From Thermoplasmata archaeon (GTDB taxonomy: Archaea > Thermoplasmatota > Thermoplasmata > Thermoplasmatales > Thermoplasmataceae): a DNA stretch of 50,152 nt. Location of the stretch: the NCBI GenBank assembly GCA_021818675.1, contig JAKATR010000028.1:32092-82243 (forward strand), given 5' to 3'. The notes under the pieces are model-generated. The model was not told where the DNA came from and made no database searches. It was given only the letters and a program-made list of their open reading frames with translations. Position 1 is the first letter of the stretch; each line of letters starts with the position of its first letter. Made by a program: the position numbers and the translations under genes. Shown here in pieces: positions 34,345 to 41,151 of this stretch.

Positions 34345-34778
34345 ATTTTCTCCTCCTCTGCCCTTATGCCTGCCATGGCCAGCTCTGCTGACTTCATGAA
34401 ATATTTTAGCTTACCTGCCTTTCCAATCACATTAAAAATTATGCGTGAACCCTGGATTGACGACTTTATCCTGAGCGACTCAAGGATAGTTTCTATCATT
34501 ACAAGGTCCCATTCGTCTGACACCCTTGAAAATATGAATAATATGGCCTTTTCTAAATATTGCTCCCTGAGTATACGGACAAGCTGATATGAAGTTAATA
34601 CGCGTTGAACAAACACATCCTTGCCCTGAAGCATTTTCAGGTGATGTCCTGTTAAAATTATTCCATCTGAGATAAGAAGGTTGATCTTTCCCTCATCTCC
34701 TATATAATCCATGCTTTTCCTGAAGGAAGCCCATGTAAAGCTTTCTGTAACCCATATACGCAGATATCCTCTTTTCAC
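34308..34778 (-). CDS. Possible RecA-fold protein lacking Walker A, polB2 operon
   Basis: 156 residues, GTG start, first gene of the operon. The predicted fold alternates strands and helices: LRIWVTE, INLLISDG, VFVQRV, AILFIFS and RIIFNVIG are strands. The segment RVLTSYQLVRIL (59-70) resembles the RAFTxxQL stretch of RecA/RadA-fold proteins, and the following AILFIFS strand is placed like the Walker B strand, but there is no Walker A and no clear Walker B acid. An inactive RecA-like partner would parallel ImuA beside error-prone bacterial polymerases. This reading is inference at low to medium strength; otherwise call it hypothetical. Confidence 0.6.
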   Translation of the reverse strand: MKRGYLRIWVTESFTWASFRKSMDYIGDEGKINLLISDGIILTGHHLKMLQGKDVFVQRVLTSYQLVRILREQYLEKAILFIFSRVSDEWDLVMIETILESLRIKSSIQGSRIIFNVIGKAGKLKYFMKSAELAMAGIRAEEEKIWEDRQPLQGRL

Positions 34779-34966
34779 CAGATTGAAATCTCTTCTGCAA
34801 CAATACGTTTATTCATGAGGAAAAAAATGAGTAAATAGTCCAAAACAGCGGTTTTCCAGATAAAATTCAGTCATATATCACAAGAAAAATTTCCATTAAC
34901 TCTTAAAGTCCTGTGGCATTTTTATTATTTCAAGAGAATTTCAGCCTTATAATTGGAATAGTATAC

Positions 34967-34974
34967 TATATATA
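34967..34974 (+). promoter_or_regulatory. TATA box of a leaderless small membrane protein gene
   Basis: TATATATA flanked by AT-rich DNA, centred about 25 bases before the ATG at 34996, the standard distance from an archaeal TATA box to the transcription start. It decides the start codon of the downstream gene. Confidence 0.6.
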
Positions 34975-34995
34975 CTTCTATAACAATTGCTACAA

Positions 34996-35304
34996 ATGAC
35001 TGACCTTAGTCCGACGTTAATACTGGCTCTTACTTTTGTAGTTGGGCTCCTTTTAGGTCTTGCCATAAAGAAGGGGGCTGTAGCACTTATTCTGGGGCTG
35101 GTTGCAATCTTTCTGGCATCATATATCGGATTTTCACTCGCCCCAAATTATTCAGTTCAGGATATTCTCAATAAAATAGGAAGCCATACAAGCATCGTTG
35201 TAAATGAGGTTCAGAAACTCATAAGTATAGGCTATGATGCATCGCTGACGATTACCATTGTTCTATTTGCCATAGGTTTACTCATAGGCTTGTGGAAAGG
35301 ATGA
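34996..35304 (+). CDS. Small membrane protein, unknown function
   Basis: 102 residues with three hydrophobic stretches: two N-terminal helices (about 5-25 and 27-48) separated by a KKG turn, a polar segment from about 50 to 80, and a C-terminal helix (about 80-99) ending in WKG. TATATATA at 34967-34974 sits about 25 bases before the ATG at 34996, so transcription should start at or next to it; the TTG at 34987 would then lie upstream of the mRNA. No family recognised. Converges on aroA. Confidence 0.65.
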   Translation: MTDLSPTLILALTFVVGLLLGLAIKKGAVALILGLVAIFLASYIGFSLAPNYSVQDILNKIGSHTSIVVNEVQKLISIGYDASLTITIVLFAIGLLIGLWKG

Positions 35305-35314
35305 AATTTTATAT

Positions 35315-36580
35315 TTAAGAAGGTTCGATGTAAACTCCAAGTTTTTCAAGATCATTGAAAAATTCTGCATAACTTTTCTTAACATTTTCTGTGTTACAGA
35401 GAGTGGTATCAGAACCAGATATAACTATTGCTACCGCTGCAGCCATGATCATCCTGTGATCTTTAAAATCCAATAAATACGGGTGTTTTATTTCTTTTCC
35501 TCTTCGTATATACAGAGTGGTTCCATCTTTGATGATGGACGCACCGAAATTCTCCGCGAGTTGTATGATTGATGATGCTCTATCGCTCTCTTTGAATGAT
35601 AATCTGCTGATATTCCTTATTTTTATTCCCTTCTCAGAAAAAATGCCAATGACGGACATTATAGGGGCAAGATCCGGGTTTTTATCTGCATCCAGTTCAA
35701 TAAAATCAATGTTTGATTGCCTGCATTCGATCTCGAGACCTTTATCATCTGTTTGGAACGTTTTTAAATAAGGCTTCAATAAACGAAGGATGGCGGAATC
35801 GGGCTGCAGTGAATTTACGGAAAGACCTGAAAGTCTTATTCCATCCTTTGAACCAAGCATTCCCAGTACTATAAAATATGCCGCTGAGGAGAAATCTGAT
35901 TCAACCCTTAATTCAATATGTCCCTTGTAGGGTGAACCGGAAACCGAAATGCTTTGATTTTCTCTCTTAACTGTAAAACCGAAATCCAGGAGGCATTTTT
36001 CTGTAATATCAATATAACCGGAGGAGGTGTTTTTTCCCTCTATGATTATATTCCCTTTCAAAAATCCTCCCGCGAAGAGTAACATCAGGGAGCTTACAAA
36101 TTGGGAGCTTAATTCCCCGTTTATTTTCACATCTGTTGATTGAATACCTGATGAGTCTATCTCTATTTCGTCTTTTGAAATATGGTTTATTTTCACCCCT
36201 GCTGCAGTGAGAGCCGATTCCAGTGGTCCGTTTGGTCTGACTGAGAGCGATTCAGCAAGCCTGTAGACTGTTTTGCACCTCATTCCTGATATTAAACCCG
36301 TAGATAAACGAAAAGAAGTGGCTGATTCTCCCATATAGATTTTTTTAGGACACATGAATTTTCCATATATTGATATTTCCCGGTCTCTGTAATTAACTGT
36401 AAAATTTGAATCTCTTGCAATACCCATTGCCACCATTTCATCCTCAGAACCTGAAACATTAAGTATTTTAGTTGAACCTTCCCTGCACATTGCCAGCAGG
36501 ATATACCGCTGCGCGAAACTCTTGCTTGAAGGCGGCGTTATAGTTCCAGTCAGATTGCGTGCTTTCAATTTAACATTCAT
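35315..36580 (-). CDS. aroA: 3-phosphoshikimate 1-carboxyvinyltransferase (EPSP synthase)
   Basis: Joins PEP to shikimate-3-phosphate. 421 residues with the two-domain inside-out barrel pattern. N-terminal PPSSKSFAQR (17-26) holds the PEP/S3P-binding lysine; GESATSFRLSTGL (about 83-95) is the family's G-N-A-x-T-x-x-R-like site with Ser in place of Gly-Asn; SSQFVSSLML (about 158-167), SDFSSAAYF (about 229-237), and LSFKESDRAS (R of K-E-S-D-R near 340), plus DHRMIMA near 386-392. Start ATG overlaps the aroK stop region by 11 bases. Last gene of the aroBEKA operon. Confidence 0.95.
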   Translation of the reverse strand: MNVKLKARNLTGTITPPSSKSFAQRYILLAMCREGSTKILNVSGSEDEMVAMGIARDSNFTVNYRDREISIYGKFMCPKKIYMGESATSFRLSTGLISGMRCKTVYRLAESLSVRPNGPLESALTAAGVKINHISKDEIEIDSSGIQSTDVKINGELSSQFVSSLMLLFAGGFLKGNIIIEGKNTSSGYIDITEKCLLDFGFTVKRENQSISVSGSPYKGHIELRVESDFSSAAYFIVLGMLGSKDGIRLSGLSVNSLQPDSAILRLLKPYLKTFQTDDKGLEIECRQSNIDFIELDADKNPDLAPIMSVIGIFSEKGIKIRNISRLSFKESDRASSIIQLAENFGASIIKDGTTLYIRRGKEIKHPYLLDFKDHRMIMAAAVAIVISGSDTTLCNTENVKKSYAEFFNDLEKLGVYIEPS

Positions 36581-37403
36581 TTATTTCCTCAGTATTTGCA
36601 GGTTTATTTGTCAAATGAGATTTTATAGGGAAAAGTTTGAGCCGTTCTAATTTCTCATAGGCTTTCATTGCATCATCGTTTCTGTCAAATACCGCAAACA
36701 TTGCTGGCCCTTTTCCGCTCTGACCAAATATCAGAGGGTGGGTTCCTTCGACAGAGTCCATGATGTTCCTATCCACTCCAAAAATATCCATGAATATGTT
36801 TCCATTGGCTTTCATTGCATCAAGGAATTTTCCATTAATTACCATTTCCTCCACGTCATTAAATTTCTTCATGTATTTAGAAAAATCGATCTTACCGGTG
36901 TCAAAAGAACTTCTTTCGTGATCTCCTGGAATTATTATGACATCTTTCTCTTCTACCAGTGATCTATTTAAGAGAATTTTTTGATTATTGTCGGTATAGC
37001 ACAATCCACCAAATATGCATGAGCAGATATCATCAAAGGCTCCTGTGGATGAAATTTTCAAAAGCTTTGAAATGTGAGCGGATTCAGCTGCAATCTGCTG
37101 TTCTGATTGAAATATCCCAAAGATTTTATTCAGAGAAAGAAGAACCCCTGAAACCATTGCACTGCTACTTTTCAGGCCCATTCCCTGTGGTATCGTTGAA
37201 ACTATTTCTATCTGAGGAGGATTTGAAATATCATATCTTTCCTGAATTAAGGATATCAACTCTTTGAATCTATGATGAGATTTACCGAATTCCCTCATGA
37301 TAATTTTCATAGGGAGTTCTATGGAAACGGAAGCACCGCGCCCATTCGCGAATGCACTCAGTACAGATAACCCTCCGTTAATCGTAGTTCTTACTACTTT
37401 CAT
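36570..37403 (-). CDS. aroK: Shikimate kinase, archaeal GHMP type
   Basis: Phosphorylates shikimate; 277 residues, unrelated to bacterial AroK and belonging to the GHMP (galactokinase-homoserine kinase) family used by archaea. Seen: SAFANGRGASVSIELP near the start, the ATP-binding IPQGMGLKSSSAMVSG (about 70-85; family P-x-G-x-G-L-x-S-S-S), STGAFDDICSCIFGG and a C-terminal GQSGKGPAMFAV (family G-x-S-G-x-G-P). Overlaps aroE by 4 bases (ATGA) upstream and aroA by 11 downstream. The symbol follows function rather than homology to the bacterial gene. Confidence 0.93.
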   Translation of the reverse strand: MKVVRTTINGGLSVLSAFANGRGASVSIELPMKIIMREFGKSHHRFKELISLIQERYDISNPPQIEIVSTIPQGMGLKSSSAMVSGVLLSLNKIFGIFQSEQQIAAESAHISKLLKISSTGAFDDICSCIFGGLCYTDNNQKILLNRSLVEEKDVIIIPGDHERSSFDTGKIDFSKYMKKFNDVEEMVINGKFLDAMKANGNIFMDIFGVDRNIMDSVEGTHPLIFGQSGKGPAMFAVFDRNDDAMKAYEKLERLKLFPIKSHLTNKPANTEEINEC

Positions 37404-38221
37404 TTTCTGCCGCTTCCCTCAAGGTTTTTTCTTACTGTGTTGAATATTTCAATGTCCGGGTAACTTCCATGAAATAGATTGTAAGATTCATATGCCTGCT
37501 GGAAGAACATTTCTCTTCCATTGATGCATAGTGCCTTTGCCCCTGCAGCTGCTTTTAGAAACGGAGTATCCATATTGGCATAAATCAGATCAATAGCCAC
37601 TGCGTTTTTTGAAAAGTTCGTAACTTTCACCGGAGATGTGTCATTCTCGTTCATTCCTATGGGTGTACAATTGATAATGATGTCATATTTATTTTCTGTT
37701 GGATATCCAATTATGTCTGTTCCTTCGAAATATTCAAACCCCTGAAATTTTGCTTTTGCTTTCACTGGATCCCTGGATAGAACTGTAATTGAATCTGCTT
37801 CAAAATCTGAAATTAATGAATATAAAATTGTTCTGAATACACCACCCGTGCCAGCAATACACACCTTTTTCTCATGAAAATTAACTGAATTTGTTTCGAT
37901 GATTTTTTTAAAACCCAAATAGTCAGTGTTATGAGCCATTAGAGTTCCAGATTCGTTTGTGATTGCGTTTGCACTGCCCAGCCTCCAAACCAATGGATCT
38001 CTCTGCTGTATATACCTTAAGATGATCTCTTTGTAGGGGGAGGTTACATTAAAGCCGGTCATTGATGAGATTGCAAATTCAATGAAATTGTCAATTGAAT
38101 TCAAATTGAGATCAATCGCAGCATAAAAACACCTCATTTTATCTGTAGAATATATGCTGTTGAATAGAGTTTGACTCCACGAATTCCTCACTGGTGAACC
38201 TATGAGACCTGTGATTTTCAT
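37400..38221 (-). CDS. aroE: Shikimate dehydrogenase
   Basis: Reduces 3-dehydroshikimate with NADPH. 273 residues. Seen: LIGSPVRNSWSQTLFN with the substrate-binding Ser pair (6-21), GFNVTSPYKE (catalytic Lys near 63), AHNTDYLGF (Asp near 100), the nucleotide loop GTGGVFRT, INCTPIGM, and a FFQQAYESYNLF C-terminal helix. All catalytic residues are in place. ATG start 14 bases after aroB. Translationally coupled to aroK by a 4-base overlap. Confidence 0.95.
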   Translation of the reverse strand: MKITGLIGSPVRNSWSQTLFNSIYSTDKMRCFYAAIDLNLNSIDNFIEFAISSMTGFNVTSPYKEIILRYIQQRDPLVWRLGSANAITNESGTLMAHNTDYLGFKKIIETNSVNFHEKKVCIAGTGGVFRTILYSLISDFEADSITVLSRDPVKAKAKFQGFEYFEGTDIIGYPTENKYDIIINCTPIGMNENDTSPVKVTNFSKNAVAIDLIYANMDTPFLKAAAGAKALCINGREMFFQQAYESYNLFHGSYPDIEIFNTVRKNLEGSGRK

Positions 38222-38235
38222 TTATCCATACTCCT

Positions 38236-39324
38236 TTACCGATTCCTTGAGAACTCGTCTAAGGCTTCCCGTATAATTTCCATTGGTACTGTATTTAATG
38301 ACATTTCACCCAATTTAACCGGCAGAGGAATATAGATCTTGCCGTCACGGGCTTTCTTGTCATTCCTTATGATATTTAACATATTTTCTATGCTGTATTG
38401 AGCTGTGTTAACGGGCTTAATTGAAAATCGGTTCATGAATTCGGTGATGATTGAATAAAAATCATCCTCTGCAATACCCATCTTTTTTGATATCATGGAT
38501 TCCACAAGCATACCTGTAACTATAGCTCTTCCGTGACTTATAGCAGATTTTGAGATACTTTCCAGTGCATGACCCACTGTATGACCAAAGTTAAGTTTAG
38601 CCCTTATTCCAGTCTGATCATAAAAATCTCTGGACACAATATTATGTTTAATCCTGATACTTTTTGATATTAATCTAATCAGCGACTGAACATTCTTTAC
38701 TTCATGCAAATCATTAAACTGCGAAATTACTGAGAATAGGTCTGTCTTTTCAATGATGGCATATTTAATAATTTCACCAAGGCCATCCTTCAAATATAAA
38801 TCATCGGATGCTGTGAGAAAATATGTATCGGCGATTACAACCGATGGTTCGTAGAACGTTCCAATGACATTCTTTACGCCTCCATAATTGATTCCATTCT
38901 TTCCGCCTATTGAACTGTCAACCTGAGAGAGGAGTGTGGTGGGTATTGCCATCAACTTCATTCCCCTTTTATATGTGGCTGCCACAAAGCCTGTCATATC
39001 TCCAACTGTACCACCGCCTACATATCCTATCAGGGAATTTTTCTCGATCTGGTTTTCCAGCATTACGCTCATAATTTTCTGATAACTCTTGATATTTTTA
39101 AGATTCTCTCCATCCGAAACTGTAAATTTAATGCTTCCTTCACCTATTTTTCCAAAATCTGGAAGATACTTCTGGAATCTTTCATCCACATTGCGGCTTA
39201 CAATAAATATGGCTTTTTGATTATCTTTGCAATAATCCCATATGTGCTGGAGGATTTTTTCACCAACGATATAAGTTGTTTCGAATCCTTCTCGTTTCAG
39301 TATGAATCTTTCAGCCTCTGTCAT
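38236..39324 (-). CDS. aroB: 3-dehydroquinate synthase, bacterial AroB type
   Basis: Cyclises DAHP to 3-dehydroquinate using NAD and a metal. 362 residues. Seen: DGENLKNI (about 71-78), NAD loop GGGTVGDMTGF (about 103-113), PTTLLSQVDSSIGGKNGIN, DGLGEIIKYA with the metal Glu, and LNFGHTVGHALE with metal-binding His. This is the classical enzyme, not the archaeal AroB' that uses a different precursor, so a DAHP synthase must exist elsewhere. ATG start at 39324, with a minus-strand TAAATATATTA box at about 39350-39362. First gene of the operon. Confidence 0.94.
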   Translation of the reverse strand: MTEAERFILKREGFETTYIVGEKILQHIWDYCKDNQKAIFIVSRNVDERFQKYLPDFGKIGEGSIKFTVSDGENLKNIKSYQKIMSVMLENQIEKNSLIGYVGGGTVGDMTGFVAATYKRGMKLMAIPTTLLSQVDSSIGGKNGINYGGVKNVIGTFYEPSVVIADTYFLTASDDLYLKDGLGEIIKYAIIEKTDLFSVISQFNDLHEVKNVQSLIRLISKSIRIKHNIVSRDFYDQTGIRAKLNFGHTVGHALESISKSAISHGRAIVTGMLVESMISKKMGIAEDDFYSIITEFMNRFSIKPVNTAQYSIENMLNIIRNDKKARDGKIYIPLPVKLGEMSLNTVPMEIIREALDEFSRNR

Positions 39325-39427
39325 TTTCCAAACAACAAATACTTATTCCATAATATATTTAGCCTTTTCAAAAGCTACCGCATAATTGTTATTAACTTAA
39401 CAGAACCCCATGAGTTTACCCCTTCAA

Positions 39428-39443
39428 CTAAAAATGTTTTTAG
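39428..39443. promoter_or_regulatory. Inverted repeat upstream of argS
   Basis: CTAAAAATGTTTTTAG is a perfect palindrome of two 7-base arms around TG, centred about 30 bases before the proposed argS start. The AT-rich arms could be the TATA region itself, so a regulatory role is only possible. Confidence 0.3.
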
Positions 39444-39465
39444 TCAAAGCAATGATTATGACAAT

Positions 39466-41112
39466 ATGCTGATGTATCAAAGCATCAATGAAAAATTAGC
39501 TTCGACAATTCGAAAAATTATTCCTGAGTTTAAAGATGAGGATCTAAGCTTCGATCGAACGGGTCACTGCGATTTGACAGTACGTACATTCAGATATAAA
39601 ATCGAAAACATGGAGTCGTTGAAATCAGCAGTTCTGGAAGAAAGTTTTGTAACGTACGCTGTTGTCGAGGGAAAATACCTCAATTTGACAATTGACTCAA
39701 ACTATCTCCTATGGATCATGCACTCTGCAATTTCAACTACAGGGCAATATCCAGATGTATTTCAGGATCCGGAAAGAGTAAGCGTGGAGCATACCAGCAT
39801 AAATCCAACCGGTCCAATACACGTAGGACGCGTCAGAAATTCCATAATTGGTGATTCTATATCAAGACTTCTCAGGAGATTTGGATACCGTGTGACAACC
39901 CAGTATTTTGTCAATGATTCCGGCAAACAGATGATGTCTCTATACCTTGCGTACGATAAATACAATTCAGATAAACAGCCAACTCCTGAATTGTTACTGG
40001 AAGGCTACAGAAGAATTTACAGGGAAATGGAAAGCTCAGGTTCCGAAGCAGAAGTAGAAGAAATGATAAAAAAATACGAGGAAGGCGATCCTGCGCTGAT
40101 AAATAAAGTAAGGAAAATAGCTGGTGTTATGCTGGATGATATAAAGAGCGATCTAAGGGCAATTGGAATCAAGATCGATGATTTTACCTGGGAATCTGAT
40201 TTCATAGTATCTGGAGAAGTTAAAACGCTCATATCTTCCCTTTCAGATTCCGTTAAATCAGAGGGTACAGCAAAGTATTTGGAAATGAAGGATGGAAAAA
40301 AGGTTTTTTTGACCAGAAGTGACGGAAGCAGCCTATATCTTGCCAGAGATATAGCCTATCATATGTATAAGCTCTCGCAGAGCGACTGGTTGATAACTGT
40401 TCTTGGAGAAGATCACTCTGAGCACGCAAAAACCCTTACTGAGATATTAACGACATATTTTGATCTTGTTAAAAGAGTTGATTTTGTATTTAACGCCTTC
40501 GTAAGCCTCGAAACTGGAAGCATGTCAACAAGAAAGGGAAACGCGATTACCCTTAAGGAACTTATTGAAAAAACCTATGAGAGAAGTAGAGAGATAATTG
40601 CGGAAAAGCGCGCAGAAAAACCTTCCAATGATCAAATCGCCATGAAGATAGCGATTTCTGCCATTAGATTTAATATTCTCAAGATAAGCGCCTCCAAGGC
40701 AATGGTTTTCCGATGGGAGGATGCTCTGGATTTCAACGGTGACAGTGCGCCATTTATAATGTATTCCTACGTAAGGGCTTTGAATATACTTAGAAAGAGC
40801 GTAAACAATGCAGACCTTGAAAATTCAACGTTTTCAAATAAGGAATTGGAAAAAGAAGAAAAAGCTCTCGTGCTGGCTATGTATACCTATCCCTTTATTT
40901 TATCAGATGCGGTAAAAACCCTGAAACCTGAAGCACTGGCAAATTACGCCTTCATGCTTTCCAAGACTTTCAATGATTTCTATGAAAAGTGCAAGGTTAT
41001 TGATCAGGAACAGAAAATTACCATAAGACGTTTGGATACTGTAACTGTATATAAATCAATAATAGAGGACATATCGTCAATTATTGGAATCCAATTAGTA
41101 GAAGAAATGTAA
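39466..41112 (+). CDS. argS: Arginyl-tRNA synthetase
   Basis: Class I synthetase, 548 residues from the preferred start, normal for the family. HIGH-type motif NPTGPIHVGRVRNSI (about 110-124), STRKGNAITL as the KMSKS counterpart, an N-terminal tRNA-binding domain (Add-1), and a C-terminal anticodon-binding helical domain ending SSIIGIQLVEEM. The frame is open upstream to 39217, but that part runs antisense through aroB and has shadow-like composition rich in Phe and Ser. The ATG at 39466 (MLMYQ) or 39472 (MYQS) gives the usual archaeal N-terminus. Confidence 0.95.
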   Translation: MLMYQSINEKLASTIRKIIPEFKDEDLSFDRTGHCDLTVRTFRYKIENMESLKSAVLEESFVTYAVVEGKYLNLTIDSNYLLWIMHSAISTTGQYPDVFQDPERVSVEHTSINPTGPIHVGRVRNSIIGDSISRLLRRFGYRVTTQYFVNDSGKQMMSLYLAYDKYNSDKQPTPELLLEGYRRIYREMESSGSEAEVEEMIKKYEEGDPALINKVRKIAGVMLDDIKSDLRAIGIKIDDFTWESDFIVSGEVKTLISSLSDSVKSEGTAKYLEMKDGKKVFLTRSDGSSLYLARDIAYHMYKLSQSDWLITVLGEDHSEHAKTLTEILTTYFDLVKRVDFVFNAFVSLETGSMSTRKGNAITLKELIEKTYERSREIIAEKRAEKPSNDQIAMKIAISAIRFNILKISASKAMVFRWEDALDFNGDSAPFIMYSYVRALNILRKSVNNADLENSTFSNKELEKEEKALVLAMYTYPFILSDAVKTLKPEALANYAFMLSKTFNDFYEKCKVIDQEQKITIRRLDTVTVYKSIIEDISSIIGIQLVEEM

Positions 41113-41151
41113 TTAAAAATTTGAAAAAAATTTTAAAAAATAGAGAATAAG
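41113..41151 (-). terminator. T-rich terminator of the surface-protein gene
   Basis: Between argS and the convergent surface-protein gene, the minus strand carries T6 and T7 runs (41135-41140 and 41124-41130) shortly after the stop codon, the usual archaeal termination signal. Confidence 0.5.

Noticed and set aside
39217-39465. 83-residue N-terminal extension of arginyl-tRNA synthetase
   Set aside because: The extension is antisense to the start of aroB, Phe/Ser-rich and not found in the family; ATG at 39466 gives the normal length.
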